DNA of 64,000 nucleotides from Bugulina stolonifera (taxonomy: Eukaryota > Bryozoa > Gymnolaemata > Cheilostomatida > Bugulidae), in the NCBI GenBank assembly GCA_935421135.1, contig OW285190.1, positions 18,424,501 to 18,488,500 of the forward strand. The letters are read 5' to 3'. The first letter of the stretch is position 1. Every line of letters begins with the position of its first letter. Position numbers and translations under genes: made by a program. Positions 1 to 14,373 of this stretch are shown piece by piece. The notes below the pieces were generated by a model, which searched no databases, was not told the origin of the DNA, and was given only the letters and a program-made list of their open reading frames with translations.

Positions 1-1247
1 ATGAGTACATATATACATGTAGGCCTACATTGTACCATGCAAAATTTACAATAAAAGCAATGCAAAATACAAGCAATACGTCTCAGCATAATTAGATAAA
101 CCTGTGATGTCATTTTTCAAGCAACAGTAAACTTTATTGACTGTAACAAAACACTATAATATGTTATTTTATAGTGTATTATTGTCATTTATCTCCTATT
201 TTTATATTTAGTTTTTATCATTCCACTATTAATAGGGCTGTGAACAAAGAGCATATAACTGAGCAATGATACACTAACACTACTGACTTTTGTTCTGTTT
301 ACAACTGCGTATTCCATTCTCTTTGATTATAATCACTTTGGTCTAATATTTCAAACAATAAATATATTCTTTATCACATTTCTGTCGGCTGCTGAGCCCA
401 AACAAACACATTACCTGTGATGTGCATGCAAAATCACAGAATACTCCCAAGTTAGCTGTAATCCATCTCTTGGGAGTAAGTTTTACTATCAGTCAGTGAA
501 TTTTTTGCTTCTAACTTTTTTCAGCAAGATTTTCAACTGCCTGAGGGTGGTTTATTCAAATTAAATAACGATATTTCATGCTATCACAATTTTGACAGCA
601 CATGTAGTATATTCCCATACATTTACAATGTACATTGTACGTATTGCTAAAATCTCCGCTGATCCTATTGGCATGAGTCATCTAAACACCTTCATCCTGT
701 TAAACACCTTCATCCTGTACCACCCACTGCGTTCCTGTAGCTTGTACTACGATACAGGCTACTATTACATAGTTGTATGAAGTAACTTAACACCCAGTCC
801 TCTGCCAAATACTTTATCACACATCAAGCATAAATTAGCACATCATAAAGATGATTAGAAAAACAATTTCACTTATTAGTTTTGATCTTTAAAAAATAAT
901 AAAAAGAGCCGGACTAAAGTGTACCCCAACCCGAACTTGCTTGCAGTTGTATTAAGAAACTGTGGCTAATGTTGGTGTATTTGTTCAAAGGAGATGATTA
1001 AGAGGCTGCATTGTGGTTGGTTACTGAAAAGCATTACCCGTTTCCTTAGCGATTGATTGACTTTGATCTTGAATTACTTTGTATAGTTTTGGAAATAATT
1101 ATTATCCTACTGTACTGCATAAATGTGTTTGGTTAAATATTTTAGATGATAGTTTTCGTGAATCAGCTAAGAGCTAACTGATACAAGGGAGAGATCTTTA
1201 TATGATACAGATTCCGTCACCTCTATTTAACCTTCAACTTTCTCAGG
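1..1247. other. Upstream intergenic DNA, no gene seen
   Basis: A+T-rich sequence with only short open frames and no recognisable exon. The last 60 bases before the discoidin gene contain a weak TATA-like stretch (tttatatga near 1196-1204), which could serve that gene, but no other promoter element is clear. Confidence 0.5.
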
Positions 1248-4200
1248 ATGCATCTTCGAGCTTTAAGTCTCGTCCTCGTTGTTACCCTACTCAGTCAGAG
1301 TATTCTAGCAGATCCAGGTATGTGCTCCTCATATACCTACACGCTGTACATACACACTGTACATACACATTGTACTTACACGCTGCACTTACACTCTGTA
1401 CTTACACTCTGTACTTACACACTGTACTTACACACTGTACATACACACTGTACATGCACACTGTACTTACACACTGTACATGCACACTGTACTTACACAC
1501 TATACGTACACACTGTACTTACACACTGTACTTACACACTGTACTTACACTCTGTACTTACACACTGTACTTACACACTGTACATACACACTGTACATGC
1601 ACACTGTACTTACACACTGTACATGCACACTGTACTTACACACTATACGTACACACTGTACTTACACACTGTACTTACACACTGTACTTACACGCTGCAC
1701 TTACACTCTGTACTTACACTCTGTACTTACACACTGTACTTACACACTGTACATACTGTACAAAGAGTTGGGAGATAAGCAAAGTGCGTGTTGGTATCTT
1801 ATACACGTAGGTCTAAATTTAATTTCCACAGATGGAATTTTATTATCATATTATGATTGTGTCATCGAACATGTTCTGTGAAACTGTTAGGGATAGGAGG
1901 AGAATGAGGGAGGGGGAGGGGGAAGGGGAGAGGGGACTTCTACTGTTTGTTGAGAAACTATATCATACAAAAACAGTAACATGTCAAGTGAAAGTTAAAA
2001 GTTGGCTCTTGGTAAGCCTATCTAGTAAATAGTTAACCATAAGAATTCCTGCACAGCAACAAGCCGTTTCATCTAACCGCCCTGTAATTACAGCCTTATA
2101 CAGTGTACGAGTTTATATTCTGTTAAAATAGTATAATAATACTTATTAATGTATATTTCACTATTATTTGTCTCTTTTGATAACTTGTAATTATTCTAGG
2201 CTGTTATTAGCTTATCGATAAATACTTTCCTTCCAAGTTAAAGTGTTCAAGATTTATATATTTTATATATAACTATTACATAATTAGTCTAAACTGCCTT
2301 TCATATACTAAGATTATAGCTAATTCTTAGATTATAGCGGAATTTCGTATTCACAGTTTCTTTTCATAAGCTGCATTTTTATAGTTTCAGTTCATTTTAA
2401 CGTCAGTTATTGAGGTGGACATTGGATGAAGGGTTTTAATTCGTACAGACCAAAGCTGACTGTAGGCCTAATGCTTTCAGGAGTAGCTTATAGCGTATTG
2501 ACATAGAGTATAGGAATGTAACACTAATTTAGCTAGACCCTGTATTATCATGGACACAGTGTATCCACACTTAGTTATTAGTTGTATTAATACAAACAGA
2601 CTACTCTGGGATTTGCATAATTTACTCAGGAGATTTCTACTATATCAGATATTCTGTCTGTCCCAGATGAAATATAAACCTTTTAAACAGAGTAAAGTTG
2701 GTATGGTGACTGACTTTCCACGATTAGAGTGTTAAACCATATAAACAAATGTTACATCACTCGATATCAGGAGCTGGGTTTGTGTAAATACCATATATGT
2801 ATAGTGCTGTCCACATACCAATTCTCTACAAATCTTACAGTTTATATGATGATATAATATTATATTCAAGTATCAGTTACCTTAAGTATTAGTTAAATGT
2901 TATCAAATATTTATGTAAGAAGGAAATAACAAGGTGAAACTTCATCTACCTGTTATGTAACATCTATTGATTTTATTGACTCGAGTAGAAATGTGATATT
3001 GGCTCTTATGTAAGAATGACCTGCTAATGTATTTTAAAATCAATTCCCTTGCTATTACCATACTTATCTGTTTGGTTTTAGTGTTTAATATTTTAGCCGA
3101 AGGGTGTCAGGCTATTTACTCTGTCTTTTGCAGAAAGTCATTTATCGTAATTACTGTCATAAATATAACTATAGGTGTAAATACTCACACTGTCAGATAT
3201 TTTATCACAAACTCAATCTGCCATCAATAGTAATAATCCTATTTGACATTTGAAAAGCATTTACTGAAATAAATTCAACTTGTTACTCATAGTTTTTCAA
3301 GTGGCTAAAAGCCCCAAACAAACTTCTCTATCTGTAATTGACTATCTCAGGTTGACAATTGAGTATATTGGGCTTCGTTAGTTACAGGGCAGTTATATCT
3401 AGTTTGTGATATGTTACTAATTGAGGGCCTACTTATCAGTGAGAAGAAGTTTCTCTGTTATTTATTCCTTAACCAATGAGGTGTATACTGTATGGGGTAG
3501 TGTAGAGGATGAAGCAAGACAGGTTGTAAGATATTGCTTCCGCTATTGTCAACTTTCTTACCAACAAAACAACAAATTAATAATTAATTTCTAATTTCGT
3601 CCCAATAGAGTCAGGAGTTCAACAAAGACTTTTGTGTGATCACTCACTGTCACCGAGATGAATCGCATTTGCCGAACTTACTGCAGTTTCATGCTGTTTT
3701 ATCAGGCTGTGGAATTTAATTGTATTGGGTGTATATAATCATGATCTCTTCAGCAGGTTGCCCATATAACAATGGTCACCTCGGCATGATATCCGGAGAG
3801 ATCGAGGACTGGCAGATCACAGCGAGCTCTAATTACCCGTCTGAGTGGGACAAGGCTTGTGGTGCTCACTATGCCAGACCTTACCTCGCCAACAGACTCG
3901 GTTGGTGTGCTAGAGTCAAGTCTTCCTCCGAATGGCTTCAGATCGACCTTGGAGTTATCTCCACGGTAAGATAACTCCCCAATATTAGCTTCCAAACTTA
4001 TAATGCCAATAAGATAGTTTTACGTGTTGGTAAAATGCCGACCCTGTAATACAGCCTGTGCTAGCATAGATCTCAGGCTTAAATTCCTACAGTAACAAGA
4101 AGCTGACAAGTTTGTTGCATAAGATAAGGGTCGGACAGTAGCGTTGTGTTACGTTTCAGATAATTTTTATCTCTTAAATCCAGATACATTATACAATACA

Positions 4201-7200
4201 GCAAACACACGGATATCTGTCCATCTAATACTTTCGTGCCACATATAACATGAATAAAACATATTCAAAGGAAAGGCTGATATGCTGGCAGCTGACTTCA
4301 TTCAAGCCGAGTGTAAATAAAGTTAATGATTTATATCAAATATTCAGTGCGCTTTGCCTCAGGCCCCATCTTATTTTACCCATATTATGTTCATTCAGAT
4401 AATACCCCAGTATTGTACGGATAGCTCAAGTTTTCACGCAGCTCATGTTGTGTTCTTCATCGGGTGTGGGTGAATAACCACAAAACAGATGACTATATCA
4501 CAGGTCCTATGCTAAAAAGTCACTACTGACAACTCCTAACACTGGTGCATATGAGAATAACACACTTCATACCACACACTAAGATGCTATCAGTATTGTT
4601 ATAGCTGTGAATTTTGTTGACAGTACACCGGAAATAGAAACGTGTATTGTGCGTAACTAGACCCTCGATTCGGAATCAAATTGCAATCTAGGAATGAAAA
4701 GGTCGTAAAGATTTTCCACCCAAATTTTCGCTCAGAATTACCAAACTAGAATGCTGACTGGATACGGTACACCTAGCTCTCCGCCCTGATTATACTATGC
4801 GTGTATATTATGAACCCTTAGTCTATCTTGGGTTGTATTGTATTCATAGTTACTATGGAGAATATAGTTTTAGGAGTTGTAAAGCTGTATAACCAACCAT
4901 TTTGCTGTAAATCATTAGCTTATCACAATAGTGTAAAGTGAATATCACTGATAAGTGTGTGGACATAACGCCAAGTTAAGATATGACTTAATTACTGTAT
5001 GTTAGTCAGCCCGAGTTTTATCAACTGCAGACGTTACTTGGTGGTGATCTTCTTACAAGTATCCGACCAATTAAGGAAAACCATACCACTGATAGAAATG
5101 CACACACGAGTCGTAGTTGCAAGTTTTAATAGTTTTGAAAGCATCGATAACAAAAATACTGGATTGATTGTTTTGGAGTCAATGAGTCTGGTGTGAGGCT
5201 ATAAGTGTAGCTGTAGAAGGAAATGAGATCTACACTGAAATCTCAACTTATAGGGATGGCAATAATTGGCTAACAAAATTCTAACTGCATAAATTTTACC
5301 TGCATAAATTGAAGGTAGCAGCATAAGTTTTACATAACTTGGCGCAATGTAGCATTTTATATATTGCATATGAATTTCATAAATATGTATGCATTCCAAT
5401 TGTCTCTCCCTAAACCTAGCATTGTCACCACCCACTAGACAGTGTAAATTAATCAGTTACAGCTATTACTGAATCACATGAGAGAAAGTGTAGTTTCTAT
5501 TCACTCATTGTAATCACAGGTAATTGTATTCACACAGTAGTGATTCAAATAACTTACATTACTCAAATGAAAACAATTTCATTTCATATTGATACAGTGA
5601 ATCCTATTTGCAGACAACAAAAGATACGTATAAGTTTTGTTTTTAGACGTAGGATTGTGCACTTCATGTATATTTATATTATTTTACTAATATACAGGCT
5701 CCTCATTAGGTTTTGTACAATTCATCATAACAAAATGAAGAGCATACAATATTTTAATTAGGTTTTAAACAATAACATATTAGAATTAACTGTATTACTC
5801 ATTAGCACTGCTTGTTCTAGATTGTTAGTTTACATATAATCTATTTGTATTGTAATGTTCTAGTGAACCAAAAATAATTATTTCTGTACTCTAATATTCA
5901 GTGCAATGCTAGGGAAGTAGGGTGAAAGAATTGAAACCCAATTAGGGTCTATATGAGTAGCTGTAGCTACAATTGGAATAATGAGTTGACTGTTTTCCTT
6001 ACTATTATATTATAATTTATGTTATTAGAATTCCATTATTGTATTATCCATTGGTTATTGAGTAATATACTACAGTGCACCACACATGAGCTGACAACTC
6101 CTGTTTATGATATAATAGAATACGTTGTGTAGAGGTAGCTGTCATTACTGTGAAATACTGCTGTTATAGGTGACCGCTGTGCTGACCCAAGGTAGAGGAG
6201 ATGGACAGGAGTGGGTGACTGGGTTTATGCTCTCCTACAGTGCAGACAGAGTTCTGTGGACTTACATTACAGAACAGAGTGGATCCAATGTGGTAAGCTA
6301 TACTATAGTATATATAATGTTATACATCTGATCTCCAGCCACTGTGTAACTACCCTCCTTCTAATGCTGTGCCATGTAACCTGGTTTCCAAACTGTACCA
6401 TCTCTGCCTTGTGGGGGGGGGGGGGGGGTGTCTCTGTATCTATTCACCATGTGTGTGGGTGAAAGTACATAAAGAAATTCACGGATGACCAAGAGTGTAT
6501 GTAGAATAAAGTATAATATAAGATGATTTATTAAACTGTTGGTCAATCTGTATATGTACCACATTATTGACCTAGAATCACCTCACAAACCTTGGTTCCA
6601 TAAGTGTATATACTGTAGCCTTGGTTCCACAGGTATGTATAATTTGTGTAATTAGCTGAGGATTACAGCTAATTAATATTATTAATTGTCACTCTGTAGC
6701 TCACTTCAGACCAAACAGATCCACATCCAGACTTTTAGGCTAGCAAGTGTTTTTTAAAAGTGAAATTTACAAAAACTTGTAAATAATTGTTCTTTTCAAG
6801 TGGTTTGACACTTTACCCCAAGTTGTGTTGACTCAGTTGAAGGGTCTGGCTTGTAGTAGTAATTGTCCACAAATATTCACATCTTATCAGCAGCTTACTG
6901 ATAACTATAATGAAATAAAAATATATTTTTAAAGAAACTGGAGTCAAACACTCTCCAACTCTCCAAAAATATATATCTTTTTGGGTGGAATAAAAATATA
7001 GTTGTATCAGTGTTGCTCATCATCTTTGTCAATGGAAGCCTGATCGATTTTCAATCATCTAATTATGGGTAGACCAACTGGCCACCTGACTCCATATCCT
7101 GAAATAATAAATATGTTGTGGACATGCCTAGTTTTAGATATGATTTTATGTAAATATAAATGAGCAAGCTGTGTATATTTGAGACACTTTGTCTCTTATA

Positions 7201-10200
7201 ATGGTACAGCTGTCCATGTTTAGCATATCTGATTCCTCTACAAAAACAAATACCGATGAGCTAGTCATTCGTTACACCACTTCCCTATTAGATCAAGACT
7301 ATTATATATTATATATTATATTGTACTATTATATCATAATTGTGTTGAAATTATGAATTTTTGTTGGTAAAGGTGCTAGCGGTGAGTAAGCAGTGTATAA
7401 AATCGAATAATTTATGATACAGGTGTTCCGAGGTAACACTGACTCATACTCAGTGGAGCACGTGTATCTACCCACCCCCATAGAAGCTAGATTTGTTAAG
7501 ATCCATGTCCAAAGTTGGAACAAGCACCCCAGTATGAGGGTAGAGTTGATTGGCTGTCAAGGTAAGCCTGGGTTCGCTAATACCACAATGCCCACCCTTA
7601 GTACTATGTTTATACACGTACGTTGTTTGAGCTGTGATGATAAGGTGGAGAGGAAGAGATGCTATAATGGTAAAAGTAACTTTGTGATCCAAGATTTCTG
7701 CAGACGACACAGAAATTTCCGCAGATGGAGTAGCATGTTTGTGGGCAGCCCATGCAATATCTTTGCGGGTAATTCAAGATTTTTGCGGGCGAAGGCCATG
7801 TCTGGATAATACAAAATTTCTGCAGACGACATCAGGCAGGTCACCAAAGTACAAAGAGAACCATGTGACCTGTTAGTATGAGTTACTCTCGTGGGAATTC
7901 AACCCAAACCTTCCTGACTGTCACTCTAGCAGAAGTGTTCCTGTTATTCTCCACCACAAACCCTCCCCTCCACTGGTGCATTATGATATTATCATTACAT
8001 CTACTCTACTATTACTATATTAGTGCTTTATACAGATGGGTGCACTTGTTTTTGGGGTTTTAGTCGAATGCAATCTCAAGTTGTAATATAAATCTCTGCA
8101 CCAATAGCCCAATCCTCCATGAATATATATTTAGGGTAAATTGGTTTTATCAAAACTGTTGTTGTTTAAATTGAAAAGAAATGTTAAAAAACACTCGTAG
8201 TTCTCCCAACCTTATACCCTGACTCTGTGTATTCAGACTTATAAACACCTGGAGTAGCAATTATTAGTCAGGAACCAACTTTTCTCTCCTTTTGTTAAAC
8301 TCCTAACTTATTCCACTTGAGATGAGGTCACCGCTCAGAGCATGACTTTAGCAACAAGTGGAGTGCAAGTTGTATTCTCTGAATCTAGCATAATATACAT
8401 GTACCATGAAACATAAGCACTGTAATTATTAAAATAACATAATAAATTCAAATTCAAAATTGTAGAAAACAAGAGACCGCTGGGACAAACGCCGTATGCT
8501 AACTTGAAGGCGTCATCTGCCCACTCGTATAGAGGTGGAAGCTCTTGTCAGGCTACTGATGGGCACATACTCAGTAACAAGGCCTGGTGTGCTGCCAAGA
8601 GTGATGGTAAGGCATTTATATACTCTACTCAGTGAATCACATGTGCTTGTCAGGTGGTTGTTCAACTTATAACTGAAATTATCAAAATTTGTCAAAAATT
8701 TGCACCAAGCTTTTGGAAATTTTATGAATCTCCCCCCTTCTATTAGGAAGTACTTGTAGAATTGTAGCCCCACTAAGATAATTATTGCTCCAACACACTT
8801 TGCATTCAATTATTTTCTTTGATGTAAAAAAAGTAACCCCCAGTTCTTGGAAGACAGGCTACATCACAGGTCTATAGTGCAATCAGAAGAACTTTTATGG
8901 TGATAAAATATACATCTTTCAGGTGCTTTTAGTATTTAGAATTAAAATATTCAGGGATCAAAGTAAGAAATAAAAACAACAGGTTTACCTGCGAGGTGGT
9001 AGATTAGAGTTATTTAGTGCTTCGCAGGTAAATAATACAGGTGACCATTTCTATACCGTTTAGTGATTAATTTATTCTAATAAAATGGTGTGAGATGAAT
9101 TTAACCACACTACTTAGTAACTCACTTTCAACCCAATGGTATACCTGTTGATGACGATACTAGCAACACCTGTACAGGTATAATTCATCAATTTTAGTAA
9201 AAAATGTAGCAATCTGCCAACAGACAGACAGACAGACAGATGCTGTTGGTACTATTGAGTCATTATTGGATTAATCATACAATAAATTAACAGAATACAG
9301 CACCAAGTACTAAAGATGTCAGTTTGATTAGGTATGTGGTGAAAGTTACATACATTTGGATGTGAATAGAATACCTGTTGAGTTGGTGTGCTGTATTATT
9401 ATTAAATTATATCAGTTCACTTACATTAAACCTATTGGGAAATTTTAGGGTAGAAAGTAGCTTGTCAGTGAAGCACTTTATTATGATAAAGCATCAGTTA
9501 AAATGTGATACTTGATGAATTATTTTATTTTGTGCTGAATAGCTGGCTGGTTGTCGAAAATAAGCTGGACCATTCTGAAATTGAATTAAATTATTCTGAA
9601 ATTTTACACCACAAAATGTTTGAAACCTTCAAAATACAACAATTTGTTCCAAGCTAATTAGCTTGTCAGTCCTTAAAATTAGTGTTCACTGAGTTATGGC
9701 CCAATCATGAGTGCACATTCTTTCTTAGCCCAAACAGGTGTTCTTAATTTCTGATATTATGAAAAATAGTTTGCTATTGTTTTATAATGTATGGAAACCG
9801 TAATTGGGGTATATAATACATGTAGGTTGTACATATACATGTAATTTATTACAAGAACATGCATTACACAGCTCATTAAATGGCCAATTAAAATTGTTCA
9901 ATTTTTGTCTTTGGGCAATTTATATTTAAATTGGATGTATCGACACTCGACCCCACCAAAATAGGCAATTTAGAAGAATCAGAACAAAAATATTTTATAA
10001 TAATTTAACCTACTGATGCCACACCTTGTATCACTTATGTATCACATTTACTCTGGCAGCTAAACAATGGCTGCAGTTGGATATTGGACCACCCACTTTA
10101 GTGACTGCAGTACTGACCATGGGCAGGGGAGATACCGGGAGGAAGCAATGGGTGACCAAGTACAAGATATCCTACAGTAACTACACTGACAGTAATAACT

Positions 10201-12662
10201 GGACGTTCTACAAGGATACATTAGATCTGGACTCTATGGTAACTCTTACTCTACCTCAAATATTCACAATGTTTGCCTAATCAAGTGAGTTATGTAATCA
10301 CATGTCCGACATCAGGCGTTCCACTGATTTGATTTGCTGATAATGTAAATGTAGGAATATTCATTCATAAATTCATACATGATTATATAAGCATGAAGCG
10401 TTACATGGTTACACGGTGCTAGTGCAGATAGGTGACAACTGTCTCCATCGTCTCTCATCCTAACCATGTCTGTGTCTATGAATAATAAAGTTGGTGATTG
10501 AGCAAATTTATGTCTAAAGTTTGTTTAACACTAATAGGCCCGTAACCATTTATGTATATATTTAAATGTTCATGTAAAGTATTCATAGCTTGATTTAATA
10601 ATTTATTTTTAGTATGTCGGGGCTGAGGCATCGAAAACTGGAGCCTACTCTAAACTGCAAAGTGAAGTGAACTCAGACGGTGTAGTGGTAAGTTAAGCAA
10701 TCATGTTTTGTTAGTGTTAGAAACTGCCATAGGTGACAGGTAAGACAGATTGCATAATACATATCTTACTAAAAATGGAGAGCTGCGGAAAATAGGACAG
10801 GTTGATATTATTCTTGGACTGTAATTTTAGGAATTTGGAGGAAATTTTGGGAAGAAGGACAAGAGAGTACACTACTTGGCTAAATCCTTTGTTGCCAGAT
10901 ATATTAGGTTTCACCCAGTGGCCTGGAACAAGGGAATAGCTATGAGAGCTGGGGTTCTTGGCAGGCAGCACTCTGGAGAATGCGGGGCTGGTTTTACACG
11001 CCCCAACTCGGCATCTCCATGTGGTAGGCACACTATATCATGACAGTCATTATTACCTGTCAGGCTGTCATAGCTTTTGGTCGATGTTGTAAAGGACAAT
11101 ATGATTCTGGTTTCCATAGTCATCAGTCACTACTTTTGGTACGCAGGCTATATTTTCTATTGCAGTTGAGAACATAGCATTCAATAAAGAAACATGGCTA
11201 AACAAGGAGAGACACAACAAGAGAGCTCTAGCGATGGGGTCCAAGGAAGATCTGAACCAAAAGTTGGCCAGAAAGGTAAGACAGCTCTAATAACTGACCA
11301 TTCAGTAAATCTAAATGTGTGCCAAGTGGTTAGAGATGATTGGATAGTTTTACAGAGCACAGCTCACTAGGGTACATAGTTGTGATAGCGTAGCTATGCC
11401 CAGAATTACTAACTTGGATCAGTGTCTATACTACACCTACTAGGTGTCTATACTACACCTACTCGGTATAATACTAGAAGCGGCAGCCTTTACCAAGGTT
11501 AGACTTCAACTGTTCATTAATACATGACCAAGGACCGATGACTCCAACTTTAGCATGATCTACAGTATGTGTACTATGATGTAAATACGTTCATAGAAAG
11601 TGTTAGCTAGTGCAAGTAAATAAACTGACATCTTAGAGTAACATTGCTACTTGCACTATAGGCATAGTACTAAGTTTATGAGCATGTTCTCCTTAACTGG
11701 TAGCTTAGGTATTGTTAATCAGTGTTCATGTACTCACGCCTGCCACAAAATTATTTTAAATACAGAATTGAATTCATTATCTTCAATTAATACTAATTAA
11801 TACTTTCTCACCACCAGCTAGGATAGATTATAAGTACATCAGAGGATACTAATGCATCCCAAAATCTGATTTATAATCATATATGTACCACCAGTCAACC
11901 GGTTATTCAGCACCAGTCAACTGGTTATCCAGCACCGGCAAAGCTAAGTAAAATCTCACTGTTCCCACAATTTAATTTTAATCTCTATTTTTAAATCCAT
12001 TAAACCGCTGAGAAGTAGCAAATGTTTGTAACTATAAATGGTATGATGATATTGCAGGCAGTGGATGGGAACACGACGAATGACATCAATCTGTGTACGA
12101 TCCTCGACAACTATTATGATGCCGAACCTCAGCTGACTATAGACTTAGGAGTTAGAACTGATGTGTCAGGGGTGGTTATCTATATGTGGCAAGGTCAAGC
12201 GGACAGTAAGTATGGAGCTAAGGCTAGACATAGAACATCATAACCCCCCCCCCATCAATGTAGAGCCATAATTTCGGACTATATAATGGAAGAATTTTTA
12301 TTACATCAAACTGTAGGTCAGCTTTGTCACTATTATAGTATGATTATCATATTTCACTTCCTGTACGTATAAAATTAGCATCTTATATTATTATAGTTGC
12401 TTCACACTTTTCCACAAAAGAAGAATTTCCTTTCCAGACAGCAGTGCATAATATGCTCTTTAATTACACCATAGTATACACTGCGATACTGTGATAATAC
12501 ACATACACATACACACATACACACTACGATACTGTGATAATACACATACACATACACACATACACACTACGATACTGTGATAATACACATACACATACAC
12601 ACATACACACTACGATACTGTGATAATACACATACACATACACACATGCACACATACACACC

Positions 12663-12696
<34 letters not shown>

Positions 12697-13157
12697 TACA
12701 CATACACGCATACACACCTACACATACACATACACACGTACACACCTACACACCTACACATGCACATACACACATACACACATGTACGAGTACATGATCA
12801 AGGAGCGTTACTGTGATATACATGTTTCTATACCATAATTTACTTGCTAGATTTGTCGGTTAGATTTACACAGTCTGCAATGTATGATGTATTTTTGCAG
12901 AGCCAGGGACTTACAATAAGGACTACGCACTCAATCTGGAGGCTCTCTCAGTGTATGTATCATCAGGAAAGACGGGTGAAACTTTGTGCGGTAGAATTGA
13001 GAACAAAGACAATATATTTATGACAAAGCGTGAGCAGAAGGCAGTGTGTAATAGGAGGATGCGAGGCAGATACATACGGATACAGCCTGAAGGAAGGGCC
13101 GGCTGGTACACTAACTGGTACAGTGCGGTCATCTGTGAAGTCACTGCGTTTACATGA
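1248..13157 (+). CDS. Secreted protein with three discoidin (F5/8C, fucolectin-like) modules, 11 exons
   Basis: Exons: 1248-1317, 3754-3965, 6170-6292, 7423-7561, 8466-8606, 10060-10238, 10613-10687, 10831-11023, 11166-11275, 12058-12205 and 12901-13157. All junctions are GT-AG and in phase, giving about 548 residues. Residues 1-21 form a signal peptide ending LLSQSILA. Residues about 26-181 are a discoidin module (WLQIDLG, then VTAVLTQGRGDGQEWV, ending MRVELIGCQ). Residues about 185-360 repeat the pattern (CQATDG, WLQLDIGPP, VTAVLTMGRGD, ARYIRFHPVAW). Residues about 378-548 look like a fucolectin-type F5/8C module (AVDGNT, LTIDLG, GRYIRIQPEG). Such modules bind glycans, collagen or phospholipid outside the cell. 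No transmembrane segment is visible, so secretion is inferred; the ligand is unknown. Exon 2 could start at 3757 instead of 3754, with loss of one residue. The gene is convergent with the NSRP1 gene. Confidence 0.88.
1335..1757. repeat. 13-bp minisatellite in discoidin intron 1
   Basis: More than 30 imperfect copies of a 13-bp unit (core ctgtacttacaca, with variants gtacatacaca and gtacatgcaca). Because 13 is not a multiple of three and the unit lacks stops on the plus strand, all three plus frames stay open and give artefactual Thr/His/Cys/Tyr-rich ORFs. The array starts only about 20 bases after the exon 1 donor. Confidence 0.9.
6413..6428. repeat. Poly-G run of 16 bases in discoidin intron 3
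   Basis: An uninterrupted run of 16 G follows gccttgt. It lies about 120 bases after the exon 3 donor and could form a G-quadruplex in the transcript, but no function is shown. Confidence 0.8.
7676..7850. repeat. Direct-repeat remnant in discoidin intron 4
   Basis: The string atttctgcagacgac occurs twice about 125 bases apart, with related phrases (tttgcgggtaattcaagat, tttttgcgggcgaag) between. It looks like a degraded repeat, possibly a mobile-element fragment, of unknown family. Confidence 0.35.
12480..12790. repeat. 43-bp minisatellite running into a CA-rich microsatellite, discoidin intron 10
   Basis: About four copies of a 43-bp unit (ctacgatactgtgataat followed by acacatacacatacacac) lead into an imperfect (ACACAT)n/(CA)n tract to about 12785. 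The His/Thr/Tyr ORFs on the plus strand and Cys/Val/Met ORFs on the minus strand here are products of the repeat. Confidence 0.88.
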
Positions 13158-14084
13158 ACTAGATGACCCTTGGTTATGCATCAACCTTTTTTCAGATTTT
13201 TCCCTTTTTATGTGATATGCATTATATTCACTGCTGTTTGTTGAATACCTCAACATATTTATTGAAAATGTGGATTTTGATATTTGTATATTATCATAAC
13301 TATTATATTCTCAGCCAAGTGTAATCTATCTAACAGCTAATGTACCAGGAATTCCCAAGTCTACACCACTGATAGATAAGGGTATTGACGTACACAGATC
13401 AACCATTTAGAAAACATATATATTACATAACCATAGTGTAAATGATGTGATACATGTACCATACAAGTATAGTATGGTGGTAGAGTAGTCAGAAGATGAT
13501 GTATGGGCAAGACAGACACTAATCAATTGGTATGTTCAACATATTATTCATAATTTTCTCATGATGGTGGAAACCTGAAGCTGCTTTACATTAATATTTA
13601 TTTTTCCTTGGCGTTTCCTTATTCTGTATATACACACTTTAGCTATTACATTGTATAGACTGTTACTACAGTATTACAAACCAACTATACTGCTGTGGTG
13701 TAGTCTTATATTGTCTGGACAAAATCGAAACTTCTTCCAGTATTATAAGAAAAACCTTGAATGAGATTTTGGATTACCATTCAGACCTGCAAGCACCTGA
13801 GCTCTGCACTAGATACTAACTCAGTTTATGCTATATCAATCAATAGTATTTTATACATTCCATTTTATGTTGTGTCATTATTATACATGTAGTTGGTATA
13901 CTTTACACTTACAACTTATGTATGTATTTAGTTTGATGTTTCATTTATAGTTCCATGAACTGGAGTTATCATAGCCTGAATGAATTGATACAGTTTTTAT
14001 ATTATTTTCATATGATAGTATTAATTACCATTGTATGTGCATAGAGATGGTGTACATAACAGTATTTGTATAATTATTGTTGTT

Positions 14085-14090
14085 AATAAA
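14085..14090 (+). terminator. Poly(A) signal AATAAA, probable end of the discoidin transcript
   Basis: AATAAA lies 928 bases after the discoidin stop codon. Together with the minus-strand signal near 14217 it places the two convergent 3' ends roughly 130 bases apart. Confidence 0.45.
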
Positions 14091-14215
14091 ACCACATATA
14101 ACCCACTTTGAAAAATGAGTCATGTTATTTTTAAACTATAATACCTATGACTTTACAGTGTGCATGTAGTACAAATTCAATTTCATAAATAAGAATGAGT
14201 TCTAAAATAAGCAAC

Positions 14216-14221
14216 TTTATT
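14216..14221 (-). terminator. Poly(A) signal of the NSRP1 gene
   Basis: The plus strand reads ctttattt, giving AATAAA on the minus strand about 155 bases beyond the NSRP1 stop codon, a normal spacing for a short 3' UTR. Confidence 0.5.
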
Positions 14222-14373
14222 TTACATATTTACATAGATTTTAAAAAAGATACTAGACATTGTGACAGAAGTTCTAGGTATACAATTTACATCTGCAGTG
14301 TCGAGGAAATGTATTGGTTACATATTATACAGGCTACTCTCCTGTAGTGACCCAATTTCTCTCCTTCATTGAC

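Noticed and set aside
1202..1881. Overlapping plus-strand ORFs of 133-202 codons rich in Thr, His, Cys, Tyr
   Set aside because: They are three frames of a stop-free 13-bp minisatellite; only the first 70 bases from 1248 are coding, as exon 1 of the discoidin gene.
12567..12838. Cys/Val/Met- and His/Thr-rich ORFs on both strands
   Set aside because: Products of the CA-rich microsatellite.
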